NCBI RefSeq assembly: GCF_950100655.1 | Contig: NZ_CATNLY010000023.1 | Span: forward strand, 868,001-932,000 | Direction: 5' to 3' | Length of the DNA: 64,000 nucleotides | DNA from: Pleomorphomonas sp. T1.2MG-36 | GTDB lineage: Bacteria; Pseudomonadota; Alphaproteobacteria; Rhizobiales; Pleomorphomonadaceae | Shown: positions 38,130 through 46,730 of the stretch, one piece after another | How the letters are laid out: the number at the start of each line of letters is the position of its first letter | Position numbering within the stretch: the stretch's first letter is position 1 | Translations under genes and position numbers: made by a program | Notes under the pieces: model-generated | Database searches by the model: none | What the model was told of the DNA's origin: nothing | The model's input: only the letters and a program-made list of their open reading frames with translations

Positions 38130-39406
38130 GTCAGCGCCCTTCCATTGCGTAGCGTCACGGCCGACACCATCATCAGCATGAAGATGACGTTCGAAGTGGT
38201 CATGCCGTGTAGCCAATCGGTTTCAAGCAGATTCTGCCAAAGCAGGTAGAAAAGGCAGGACGTCATCAGGATGCCGGCGCCGACATCCCGGTCGACCAGA
38301 CGATCGATCCACCAAGCGATCATCAGAATGATGGAAAGGAGCATCGCCACCGCGATCACTCCGCCTTCGAGTGCCATATCGACATAACCGTTGTGCGAAT
38401 GCGGGGCGCGGGCAATGAAGGTATCGGTCATTCGCGACGCCGGAGACGCCGGCCCGATACCCCAGAACGACTGGAACCCCCAACCGGTCAAGGGCCGCTC
38501 CGCGATATGGGTGGCCGAAAACTTCCAAAGGTCGGTGCGGCCAGTGAAGGTTGGGTCTCCGCTCACCGCGCGCGACACGTCGCGGTAGTCGAACCCTGGG
38601 ATGCCGCCGCTCACCAGAAAGGCCGCAGGAATGGTCAGGATGACCATCAGGATCGGAAGCGAGATCCTGAGGCGACGACGTATGGCAACGGCGAGAACGG
38701 CTGTCGGTGGAACGAGCAGCAGCAGCCCGAGCGAAGTCTTGGAGTGGCTGATCAGCAGCAACCCGAGGATCGCCGGCAGGCACAGAAAACCCGCCACCCT
38801 GATACGATGATCGGCGCGCGTCATGGCATAGATTGCGAACAGGCCGGCTATGGCTGCGTTGGCCCCGAGCGCGTTCTTGTGGGTGTAGATCCCCGGAAAA
38901 CCAATGGACGTCGTTGGTATGACGGCAATCGAAACGACATTCACGACAACGGCGGCGACCGTTACCCAGAACATCGGCCTCAAGACGTCGTCCAGGCAGT
39001 CGGCCAGCAGCACCGCCGGTATCAGGCTCAGTATCAGGAGGACGTAGAGCGAAAGCCGGGTCAAGGTCGTCGACGGTGCGAGCGCCCAGGCGGCAGTGAG
39101 CGCCAGGTAGCCGAAGAAGGCGAGAAGCAGACAGGCGCCGAACAGCCTGAAACGGCCGATCCGATGGCGTTCGGCAACCAACAGGATCACTGCGAGAACG
39201 GCTAGCGCTGGGAAGAAGAGACGATTGAGGAGCGCCGGTTGCGCCTCCGCCACCGGACCGGTGGCGAGATCGGCTGGCACATAACCACGGGCGTAGACGA
39301 GCGGCCATATCAGCAAGACGTAGGCGAGATGGGCCGCCGGCAGCAAAGCGGCGAGACGACGACGATAGCCCTGTCCGATGCCCCCGTGGGCGATGATGTC
39401 GCTCAT
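38126..39406 (-). CDS. O-antigen ligase/polymerase family protein (Wzy-like)
   Basis: A 426-residue membrane protein with about 11 predicted helices and the Wzy_C/O-antigen ligase domain. The large periplasmic loop has GRTDLWKFSATHIAERPLTGWGFQSFW and ends with PHSHNGYVDMALEGGVI; the HSHN motif is diagnostic. It probably polymerises repeat units in the periplasm. The ATG at 39406 overlaps the flippase stop by four bases. Confidence 0.9.
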   Translation of the reverse strand: MSDIIAHGGIGQGYRRRLAALLPAAHLAYVLLIWPLVYARGYVPADLATGPVAEAQPALLNRLFFPALAVLAVILLVAERHRIGRFRLFGACLLLAFFGYLALTAAWALAPSTTLTRLSLYVLLILSLIPAVLLADCLDDVLRPMFWVTVAAVVVNVVSIAVIPTTSIGFPGIYTHKNALGANAAIAGLFAIYAMTRADHRIRVAGFLCLPAILGLLLISHSKTSLGLLLLVPPTAVLAVAIRRRLRISLPILMVILTIPAAFLVSGGIPGFDYRDVSRAVSGDPTFTGRTDLWKFSATHIAERPLTGWGFQSFWGIGPASPASRMTDTFIARAPHSHNGYVDMALEGGVIAVAMLLSIILMIAWWIDRLVDRDVGAGILMTSCLFYLLWQNLLETDWLHGMTTSNVIFMLMMVSAVTLRNGRALT

Positions 39407-40647
39407 TGCACACCACCTTGCCGGTTCGCGTCGAAGGCGGGCGAGCGGAGATCGCGCATCGTCAGGGCGCCGAAAACCAGAAACTCCATCAGTGCCACGC
39501 CGGCGAGGCCGAGCGCGGCAGTCGAGGCGTCGAGCCCGACGGCCAACAGCGCGAAGACCAGCAGCGGCGCTATTATCGCACCGCCTAGGCCGACGATGGC
39601 CAGTGCGCGGAATTGCCGACGGGCCTCCATCAACGCCGCCATCACCGAGGTCTGGCCGACAACGAGGGCATAGAGCCACCAGCAGACGAGATTGCCGGCC
39701 ATGTCGCCATAGCGGTCGCGGAAGGCATAGGCGTCGATATACGGCCAGGCGACCCAGAGAAACAGGCCATAGAGCGCCGCCGCACCGGCGATGACCACCA
39801 TGCCGGAGCGGAGAAGCTGCAGTACCGAGGCGACCTCGCCTCTCGCCAGTTTTTCTACCAAGCGCGGTCGGGCGACCCGGCACCAGGCCGTTCCAACCAG
39901 AAGCAGCGGCGACACGCCGACCCGCCCGGCGTTGAGCATGCCAAGCGCCGCGGCGTCGCGCATCCTTTCGACCAGAAAGACATGGCTGCGCGCCATGACC
40001 TCATTCTGAAGCGCACCTTGCAGCGCCCAGCGGGTATCCTTCCAAACGCCCCGGTAGGCGGACAGATGGGAAGAGAACCGGCCGAAATCGGCCTTGAGGT
40101 CGAAACGACAGCAGATGAAGGACAGGCAGTTGCCGGCCGACAGCGCTGCAAGAGTGGCCGTGGCAGGCGGCAGGACTTGCCAGAACGCCACCGCGAACAC
40201 CACCGTCGCCACGATTGCAATCGCATCATAGAGGAGCGTGAGATGGACGCTCCCCTTCACCACCATGAGATTGCGGACGTACTCGCGAACCATCAGCGTG
40301 CCGAAGTAGGCAATCGCGGCCAGCGATAGCGACATGTCGGCACCGATAACGGCAGCAAGACCGAAGCTTGCCGGCATCACCAGCAGCACGAGCACAAGAT
40401 TGGCCGAGGTGAGCATCGACAGGGCCGCATCCGCCTCCTGCGGTTCCCGTCCGGGCAACAGATAGTTGAGCGGCATGACGACGAGCGCGTTCTGGGCCGA
40501 GGCAGCGAAAAAACTACCTGCGAGCAGAAAGGCGAAGCGGCCGAACTCATCGGGCGTGGCGAACGCAATGAAGGCCAGGTTCAGCAACAGGTTGAAGGCG
40601 CTGTTCAGAGCCTGATCGACGAGGGAAAGAAAGACGGCACGCTTCAT
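39403..40647 (-). CDS. polysaccharide flippase (Wzx-like, MOP superfamily)
   Basis: A 414-residue protein with about 12 predicted helices (helix 1 at AVFLSLVDQALNSAFNLLLNLAFIAFA). It should move lipid-linked repeat units across the inner membrane. Sequence identity to classical Wzx is low, as usual, so the call rests on topology and on its place between the deacetylase and the polymerase genes. ATG at 40647 overlaps the deacetylase stop (ATGA). Confidence 0.82.
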   Translation of the reverse strand: MKRAVFLSLVDQALNSAFNLLLNLAFIAFATPDEFGRFAFLLAGSFFAASAQNALVVMPLNYLLPGREPQEADAALSMLTSANLVLVLLVMPASFGLAAVIGADMSLSLAAIAYFGTLMVREYVRNLMVVKGSVHLTLLYDAIAIVATVVFAVAFWQVLPPATATLAALSAGNCLSFICCRFDLKADFGRFSSHLSAYRGVWKDTRWALQGALQNEVMARSHVFLVERMRDAAALGMLNAGRVGVSPLLLVGTAWCRVARPRLVEKLARGEVASVLQLLRSGMVVIAGAAALYGLFLWVAWPYIDAYAFRDRYGDMAGNLVCWWLYALVVGQTSVMAALMEARRQFRALAIVGLGGAIIAPLLVFALLAVGLDASTAALGLAGVALMEFLVFGALTMRDLRSPAFDANRQGGVQ

Positions 40648-41354
40648 GGCAGACCGGCAAAGGTTTTCAGCCGAACCGACAGGTAGCGCAGACGACACCG
40701 AGTTGCGTCGTACCAATTGCCCCGACGGGTGCCCACGGCGAGCAATGCCTGCTCGTTTCCAATCTTCAGCATGTTACGCGGCTTGATCGCCACCGACGTC
40801 AGGGCAAGGCCCGGGCGGCAAGTATGCACCTCGCGAAAGCCCATGGCGAACAGATGATCGAGTATGCGGGCGTCGAAGCGACCGAAGGGCGGGGCTACCA
40901 CATCGACCGGTCGCCCCAATATCCCTTCCAGTGCGGCCCTTCCCTCCTTCACGTCATCGACGAACTCCCGCTCCGATATGGAGGTCCAGTCGAGATGAGC
41001 GGCGCCATGCACGCCGATTTCCATACCGAGAGCGTCGAGCGCCCGGATGTCGTCAACCGTGAGGCGACCAGGACGGCCGAGGAAACGCGTCGGCACGAAG
41101 AAGGCGCCAGCGACGCCGTTGCGTGCGAGCCATGGGGCGAGCAGATCGATGTCGGAGCGAAAGGCGTCGTCGCTGGTGATCCTCAACCGCGTACCGGTCT
41201 TCCGGCTCATGGCGAGCAGGTCGTCGAGAAGCGGCCGCGCCGCCGAAAACGGCATCCAGGACGTCAGCTCGTCGTCGCGCGCGTCCGGCTCTTCGGCAAG
41301 GTCATGCAGGCCGACGATCAGTTCGAACCGCGGCGTTCCCCTTTCAACTTCCAC
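40644..41354 (-). CDS. polysaccharide deacetylase (NodB-homology domain)
   Basis: A 236-residue protein. Asp-Asp of ITSDDAF corresponds to the TFDDG motif, and HGAAH is the zinc-binding HxxxH; APPFGRFD is the third motif. The glycine after the Asp pair is replaced by alanine, otherwise the metal site looks complete. There is no signal peptide, so it acts in the cytoplasm, perhaps on a precursor. The GTG start at 41354 overlaps the sugar transferase gene by 11 bases. Deacetylation of an N-acetylated or O-acetylated sugar is the likely role. Confidence 0.85.
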   Translation of the reverse strand: MEVERGTPRFELIVGLHDLAEEPDARDDELTSWMPFSAARPLLDDLLAMSRKTGTRLRITSDDAFRSDIDLLAPWLARNGVAGAFFVPTRFLGRPGRLTVDDIRALDALGMEIGVHGAAHLDWTSISEREFVDDVKEGRAALEGILGRPVDVVAPPFGRFDARILDHLFAMGFREVHTCRPGLALTSVAIKPRNMLKIGNEQALLAVGTRRGNWYDATRCRLRYLSVRLKTFAGLP

Positions 41355-42006
41355 GGCGCGCCTCCGACTTCCACGGCGACCACCAGGGAAGAACCGTCGC
41401 GAACAGGATGCGGAGATCGAGGAGGAAGGACCATGTCTCGATATACTGAAGATCGCGCGCGAGACGGGCGGCCATGGATTCTTCGGTCGGCGTCGGGCCG
41501 CGATGGCCGGTGACCTGGGCGAGTCCGCTCATGCCCGGACGAACGGCATAGCGGGTCATGTAGCCCGGGAGGATGTTCCGATAGTGTTCGTCGAGCGCCA
41601 GCGGATGCGGACGCGGGCCAATCAGCGACATGTCGCCGAGAAGAACATTGAAGAGCTGCGGCAGCTCGTCGATGCTGGTCCGGCGAAGAATGTTGCCAAG
41701 ACGCGTGATGCGCGCGTCCCCAACCGTGGCCTGGCGAAACGCCTCCCGGCTCGCCGCCGCCGTCATGGTGCGGAACTTGTAGATGCGGAAGGTGCGGCCG
41801 CCAAGGCCGTAGCGGTCCTGCGGAAACAGTACCGGGCCGGGGCTGTCGAGCCGGATCAACATTGCGACGAAGAGCAGCAGCGGCGCCAGCAACACCAAGC
41901 CGCACCCTGCCCCCACGACATCGAAGGCGCGCTTCAACCAGGACCGGGCGGCCACAGGATGGCGGGCTGCGCTGCGCAGGATGTCTTCATCGGTGAAGTC
42001 GGTCAT
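41344..42006 (-). CDS. priming sugar transferase (WcaJ/ExoY/PssY type)
   Basis: A 220-residue bacterial sugar transferase with one N-terminal membrane helix (VVGAGCGLVLLAPLLLFVAML). The catalytic core is RFKVYKFRTM-like TFRIYKFRTMTA, RRTSIDELPQLFNVLLGDMSLIGPRP and VRPGMSGLAQV. It transfers a sugar phosphate from a nucleotide sugar to undecaprenyl phosphate and so starts the repeat unit. The ATG at 42006 overlaps the GH10 stop by four bases. Confidence 0.93.
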   Translation of the reverse strand: MTDFTDEDILRSAARHPVAARSWLKRAFDVVGAGCGLVLLAPLLLFVAMLIRLDSPGPVLFPQDRYGLGGRTFRIYKFRTMTAAASREAFRQATVGDARITRLGNILRRTSIDELPQLFNVLLGDMSLIGPRPHPLALDEHYRNILPGYMTRYAVRPGMSGLAQVTGHRGPTPTEESMAARLARDLQYIETWSFLLDLRILFATVLPWWSPWKSEARRGS

Positions 42007-43100
42007 GTCGAGTGTCGAGTCCGCGTCGATGCAAAGAGGGAAGCGAGGGCGTCGCGCATCGGGGCCGGCCGATAGGCGTCGTCATAGGGAAGCCCCTGAT
42101 TGTCGGTCATGTCCGCCGCACGCCGACGCAGCCAGCTATCGTCGTCGGAGAGCCCCCAGGTCACGACGCCGGCAAGCGCCGAGCTGTCCAGGGCAACGGA
42201 GAGCACTTTTTGAACCTCGGCCGCCGCCAGCCTGCGGCGCTCGGACATCGAGCGGCCATGGGCGCTCGGCGCCTCGGTAACGTCGAGTTCGGTGACTGCG
42301 ACCGTCAGGCCGAAGTCTTCGAGACGCTGGAGGAACCGCCGAAAGATGCGCTCGTCGAAGCGAAACCGCGTGTCGAGGTGGCATTGCATGCCGAAGCCAT
42401 GGATCGGAACTCCGGCCTTGATCAGCCTTTCAAGGAGACGAAGGGTGCCGGTGCGTCGGCGCTCCTGCCAATCCTCGGCGTAGTAGAGGTGGTCGTCGTT
42501 GAGGTAGAGGCGCGCCGACGGCGCCGCCTCGGCGGCGAGGTGGAAGGCCTCGGCGACGTAGTCCGGCCCGAGCATGGCATAGAAGGGGGTGCGGCGCATG
42601 AAGTCCGCGCCGCCGTCATAAGGTTCGATCGCCTCGTTGACCACGTCCCACTCGAAAATCGCATCGCGGTAACGGCCTGCCACCTCCGCGATGTGCGGGG
42701 CGACGAAACGTCGCCAATCGGCGGCGGTAGACAGTCGCTCGGCACCGGCCGGCAGATGTTCGTGCCAGATCAGCGTGTGACCGCGCAACCGCTTGCCACG
42801 CCGCGCCGCGCTGGCGACGATGGCATCGCAAGCCCGGTAGTCGGGATCGTCGCCCAGAGCTTGGACCAGCGCACCCCATTTCATCTGCCACGCCGGCACC
42901 CAGACCGAGCACTCGCCGTCGAAGAGGCGGATATGGCGGGCCTGATCGGAAACGTCCGAATGAGTCACTGCCACGCCGAAATATCGTCCTGACCGGGCCG
43001 CCAGTTCGCCGAGCCGAGCCGATCGCGCCGCGGCGGACACCGGTGGGGCGAGGGAAAGACTTGCGCAGGCGGCGAGCAGGGATCGGCGCGTCAGAGGCAT
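42003..43100 (-). CDS. glycoside hydrolase family 10 (endo-xylanase family)
   Basis: A 365-residue exported enzyme. The twin-arginine-like signal LTRRSLLAACASLSLAPP precedes the GH10 barrel. HTLIWHEHLP near residue 108 matches the GH10 substrate site, Glu156 in WDVVNEAI is the acid/base and Glu271 in VTELDV the nucleophile. All catalytic residues are intact. It lies inside the exopolysaccharide unit, three bases of overlap from the priming transferase and adjacent to UDP-glucuronate decarboxylase. A role in trimming or length control of a xylose-containing polymer is more likely than plant xylan use. Confidence 0.9.
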   Translation of the reverse strand: MPLTRRSLLAACASLSLAPPVSAAARSARLGELAARSGRYFGVAVTHSDVSDQARHIRLFDGECSVWVPAWQMKWGALVQALGDDPDYRACDAIVASAARRGKRLRGHTLIWHEHLPAGAERLSTAADWRRFVAPHIAEVAGRYRDAIFEWDVVNEAIEPYDGGADFMRRTPFYAMLGPDYVAEAFHLAAEAAPSARLYLNDDHLYYAEDWQERRRTGTLRLLERLIKAGVPIHGFGMQCHLDTRFRFDERIFRRFLQRLEDFGLTVAVTELDVTEAPSAHGRSMSERRRLAAAEVQKVLSVALDSSALAGVVTWGLSDDDSWLRRRAADMTDNQGLPYDDAYRPAPMRDALASLFASTRTRHST

Positions 43101-44093
43101 TCAGACGACCGACTGCAGCGGGGAAGAGCGACTGTCGGCCGGCTGATCGGCGACGATATCGCGGAAATAGGCGATGGTCGGTCCGAGACCATCTTTCAGC
43201 GAGATGGTCGGCCTCCAGTCGAGCAGGCGCTCGGCCTTGGCGATGTTCGGCCGGCGACGGCGCGGATCGTCGGACGGCAAGGGCAGATAGGTGACCGGCG
43301 AGCGCGAGCCGGTCATCGCCACCACCATCGCCGCGAGTTCGGTCACGCTGAACTCGCCGGGATTGCCGAGATTGACGGGCGTGCGGACGTCGCTGGCCAT
43401 GAGGCGAACAAAACCTTCGACGAGATCGTCGACGTAGCAGAAGGACCGCGTTTGCGATCCGTCGCCATAGATGGTGATCGGCTGGTCCTGCAACGCTTCC
43501 ACGACGAAGTTGGAGACGACCCTGCCGTCATCGGGCTGCATGCGCGGTCCGTAAGTGTTGAAGATGCGGGCGATGCGGATATCGACGCCCTTTTCCGCCG
43601 CATAGGCATGGAACAGCGCTTCGGCCGCCCGCTTTCCCTCGTCGTAACAGGCTCGCTCTCCGAAGGAATTGACGTTGCCGAAATAGTCCTCCGGTTGGGG
43701 ATGGACCAGGGGATCGCCGTAAATCTCACTGGTCGAGGCGAGCAGCACCCGCGCTCCGGTTCGCAAGGCGAGGTTCAGGACATTGATCGCGCCGAGAAGG
43801 TTGGTCTTCAGCGTCGAGGTCGGGCTCTCCTGGTAATGCGGCGGCGAGGCAGGGCAAGCGAGATGATAGATCTCTTGAACCCGCAGGTTGGGAAGCGGGT
43901 CGGCGACGTCAGCCTGGATGACCTCGAAATTCGGGTTCGATGCTTGGTGCAAATGGTTCGAGCGACTCCCAGTGTGGAAGTTGTCGAGGCTGATGACCTT
44001 GTTTCCTTCCATGAGCAGACGATCGCAGAGATGGCTGCCCAGGAACCCGGCTCCGCCGGTGACGAGAACCGTCTTCTGGCAAGATGCGTACAT
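43101..44093 (-). CDS. UDP-glucuronate decarboxylase (UDP-xylose synthase)
   Basis: A 330-residue short-chain dehydrogenase of the extended SDR type. NAD binds at [17 protein letters not shown], and the motif [12 protein letters not shown] is characteristic of UXS-type decarboxylases. The catalytic Ser/Thr-Tyr-Lys are in STSEIYGD and [15 protein letters not shown]. It converts UDP-glucuronate to UDP-xylose and so supplies xylose for the polymer. The stop lies directly against the GH10 start. UDP-glucuronate must come from another locus, since no Ugd is seen here. Confidence 0.9.
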   Translation of the reverse strand: MYASCQKTVLVTGGAGFLGSHLCDRLLMEGNKVISLDNFHTGSRSNHLHQASNPNFEVIQADVADPLPNLRVQEIYHLACPASPPHYQESPTSTLKTNLLGAINVLNLALRTGARVLLASTSEIYGDPLVHPQPEDYFGNVNSFGERACYDEGKRAAEALFHAYAAEKGVDIRIARIFNTYGPRMQPDDGRVVSNFVVEALQDQPITIYGDGSQTRSFCYVDDLVEGFVRLMASDVRTPVNLGNPGEFSVTELAAMVVAMTGSRSPVTYLPLPSDDPRRRRPNIAKAERLLDWRPTISLKDGLGPTIAYFRDIVADQPADSRSSPLQSVV

Positions 44094-44123
44094 TTCTCGG
44101 ATGTGACCTTTTTGGCGGCGAGC

Positions 44124-45584
44124 TTACTCGGCGGCGGCGAGATGCCGTTTCCGCAGTGGTTGGACGGGTGCCGGCCGGCGTCGCTTCGGTGGGCCGATGA
44201 GAAGATAGAGGAACCAGGCCGTTCCGAACCCCACGACGCCGCCCAGAAAAGCGCTTGCCGCGAGGATCACCTTGGCTCTGGGCGCGGTCGGCCTGACCGC
44301 AGGTTGGGCCGATGAAATGACGCGCGCCGTCGTGGTCGGTAGCGAGATCTGCTCGCGCGCCTGTTTGGCCTTGGTGGCAAAACTGTCGAAAAGCTCTCGG
44401 TTCTGCTTGGCAGTCTGTTCGAGCTCCTTGAGCTTCACCGAAGCCGCATTGGAACGGGCGAGGCTATCCTGCGCCTTGTCGAGCATGCCCTGCAGCGCTG
44501 CCTGCTGCGCGGCTGCGGCGCGATAGTCCGCCTCGGCCTTGGCAAGCACGCGGGCAAGTTCGGCATCGAGGGCCTTTTCGAGAGCCCTGCGGTTTTCCCT
44601 GGCGCGGACCAGTCTTGGATGGCGAGGTCCGAAAGTGTCGGAAAGCATGCTTTCCTCCGCCTGCGCCTGTCCGATCTCCATGCGAAGCCGGTTCGCCATG
44701 TCCGATGCCGAGGTACCGGCGCCGTTTTCGCGCAAGGCGTCGAGCGCAGCCTTGGCGGCCTCCGTCGCCACTGAAGCGCTAACCATCTGGCTACTCAGTT
44801 CGCCCACCTGCCGCTCGGCCAACGGAACCCCGGCGGTGTCGAGCAGCCCGTTCTCGCGCCGATAGTCCTCGATGGCCTGCTGGGACTGTTCGGCGGTCCG
44901 ACCAAGTTCGGCAAGGCGCGCTTCAAGGCTGGCGGCGGACTCGCGTGCACTGTCGTCGACGACGCTTTGCCCGTTGCTGAGATAGATGTCGCTGAGCGCA
45001 TTGGCGAGCGCGGCGGAGCGGGTCGGCGATTCCGTCGTCACCGAGACGTCGAGAACATAGGTGTTGTCGACGCGCTTGACGTTCACGGCCTTCTGCAAGG
45101 TGGCGAGCGCCCGATCGAAGGGCGGCACGCCGCCGGACCCGCCGCTCCCCGCTCCGGTAAGCGACGCAGAGAGCATTCCCCGCAGATCGGCCAATGGGCT
45201 GGACGCTTCGCCGACGAAGTCCGGATCGGTGTCGAGCCGCTCTCGGGACACCAGTTCTCCGAGAACCGAACGGGACGTGAGGATCGTCATCTGACTGTCG
45301 ACCAGCGCGCCGTCGGCACCTTGCGACGACGAGCCCATGCCCGTGGGCGCCACGCCGAGATCGACGAGAGTGCGTGCGCGGGGGTCGATGAAGATGGAAA
45401 CGGTGGACGTGTAGGTCCTGGGGGTGAGCCAGACGAAGGCGAGACCTGCGAGGATGAACAGGGAGACGATAGCCGCAACTAGCCTCCAGCGCGACGAGAA
45501 AGCTCGTGCGACAAGACGCAAGTCATCAGCAAGGCTGGCCTCGCTTGCGCGGCCGCCCGGATGTCCCGGTTCACCGATTTTCAT
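44124..45584 (-). CDS. chain-length determinant / polysaccharide co-polymerase (Wzz/GumC type)
   Basis: A 486-residue inner-membrane protein. Membrane helices lie near residues 35-55 (VAAIVSLFILAGLAFVWL) and 440-465. Between them is a long periplasmic coiled-coil region (about residues 200-410) with the GNVR-like PTAPRAK proline-rich motif just before helix 2. No C-terminal tyrosine kinase domain is fused. It controls polymer length and export. It is the first gene of the nine-gene minus-strand unit, 30 bases before the decarboxylase gene. Confidence 0.9.
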   Translation of the reverse strand: MKIGEPGHPGGRASEASLADDLRLVARAFSSRWRLVAAIVSLFILAGLAFVWLTPRTYTSTVSIFIDPRARTLVDLGVAPTGMGSSSQGADGALVDSQMTILTSRSVLGELVSRERLDTDPDFVGEASSPLADLRGMLSASLTGAGSGGSGGVPPFDRALATLQKAVNVKRVDNTYVLDVSVTTESPTRSAALANALSDIYLSNGQSVVDDSARESAASLEARLAELGRTAEQSQQAIEDYRRENGLLDTAGVPLAERQVGELSSQMVSASVATEAAKAALDALRENGAGTSASDMANRLRMEIGQAQAEESMLSDTFGPRHPRLVRARENRRALEKALDAELARVLAKAEADYRAAAAQQAALQGMLDKAQDSLARSNAASVKLKELEQTAKQNRELFDSFATKAKQAREQISLPTTTARVISSAQPAVRPTAPRAKVILAASAFLGGVVGFGTAWFLYLLIGPPKRRRPAPVQPLRKRHLAAAE

Positions 45585-45825
45585 AGCACCGACCCATAAG
45601 TGACGCGTGCGTTTCGAATGGGTCTCGTAACACGAACCGCTCGGCGTCGGGGTAGTTGAGTGAAAATCTGGTTAACAGAACCGGCGCACTTTGAGAATAG
45701 AATGACTAAAAACTAGGCGAGCAGCAGCCATGCACGATGTGCATTGCCGCCGCCCCGGAGATTTCGGCGAGGCCGGATTTGCAAGAAAAATCGTGACGGA
45801 GCAAACCCTCTGGGCGCCGCTGCCT

Positions 45826-46284
45826 TTACTGGCAGACGTCGACCCAGCTGGCGCCGACAAGCTCGGCCAGACGTGTAGTCTCTATGCGCACCGCCGCATT
45901 GGTTGCACCGGCGGCCGGCAGCACTTCGGGGAAGCGCCGGAGCGACTGATCGCAATAGATCGGCAACGCCGTTTTCAGGCCGAAGGGGCAAACGCCGCCG
46001 ATGGGATGGCCGGTCAGCTCGACGACTTCATCGAGACCGAGCATTCGCGCCTTGCCGCCGAAAGCCTCGCGGGCCTTGCGGTTGTCGAGCCGGGCAGTAC
46101 CGCCCGCCACCAGCAACATGGCTTGATCGCCAACCCGGAGGCAGATTGTCTTGGCGATCTGGGCCGGGTCGACGCCATGGGCGGCGGCGGCCTCGGCAAC
46201 CGTGGCCGACGAGGCCTCGGTCTCGATCACGACGATATCGGGCGCGTTTTCAGCGAAGAAGGCCCTGACGCTGTCGAGGCTCAT
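45826..46284 (-). CDS. YbaK/EbsC-family aminoacyl-tRNA deacylase
   Basis: A 152-residue YbaK/ProX-like domain protein. Family marks are AQIAKTICLRVGDQAMLLVAGG with the conserved lysine, then GFGGKARMLGLDEVVELTGHPIGGVCPFGL, ending in VGASWVDVCQ. Such proteins hydrolyse mischarged Cys-tRNA(Pro) or Ala-tRNA(Pro) in trans. ATG at 46284 is chosen as it starts the domain. It follows the DUF1737 gene by one base, so the two form a small operon. Confidence 0.9.
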   Translation of the reverse strand: MSLDSVRAFFAENAPDIVVIETEASSATVAEAAAAHGVDPAQIAKTICLRVGDQAMLLVAGGTARLDNRKAREAFGGKARMLGLDEVVELTGHPIGGVCPFGLKTALPIYCDQSLRRFPEVLPAAGATNAAVRIETTRLAELVGASWVDVCQ

Positions 46285-46285
46285 C

Positions 46286-46492
46286 TCACCACTCGCCGAG
46301 CTTGATGTCCGGCGTGTAGTCGACGCCGTCGACCTCCTTGACCACCGGCTGGCCGCAAATGACACGGCCCTGGACGGGATCGAAGGTGAGGGCCGGCGAA
46401 CCGGCAAGCTGCCAACCCTTGTTGAGGGCGTCGGTAACCCGGTGGCAAAAGGCCGCATCGTCGGGGCCGGTCAGAAAGCGGTAGAGTTTCAT
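46286..46492 (-). CDS. DUF1737 family small protein
   Basis: A 68-residue protein beginning MKLYRFLTGPDDAAFCHRV, characteristic of the DUF1737 family, with NKGWQLAGSP and an acidic C-terminus ending in LGEW. No function is known. It probably shares a transcript with the YbaK-type deacylase directly downstream. The sequence is complete at the usual family length. Confidence 0.85.
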   Translation of the reverse strand: MKLYRFLTGPDDAAFCHRVTDALNKGWQLAGSPALTFDPVQGRVICGQPVVKEVDGVDYTPDIKLGEW

Positions 46493-46730
46493 CGGGTATC
46501 ATCTCGCAAAACAGACGGATCGATCGAATAGTTTCGCCCGCCGCGGGCTTGTCAAGGTTGGGACTGCGGCTCAGAACTAGGCTTCCACCACTAATCCCTT
46601 TTGGCGATATCGCCCAGGCATAGGCTTAAAGAGGCGTTAAAGTTTGGGAGGCAGGCTTCGACATCAGAGTGTCCGGTCTGCCTTGGCGGGCGACGTAGGA
46701 GTAAATGCGCTGGCTACCCCTGTTTCCACG

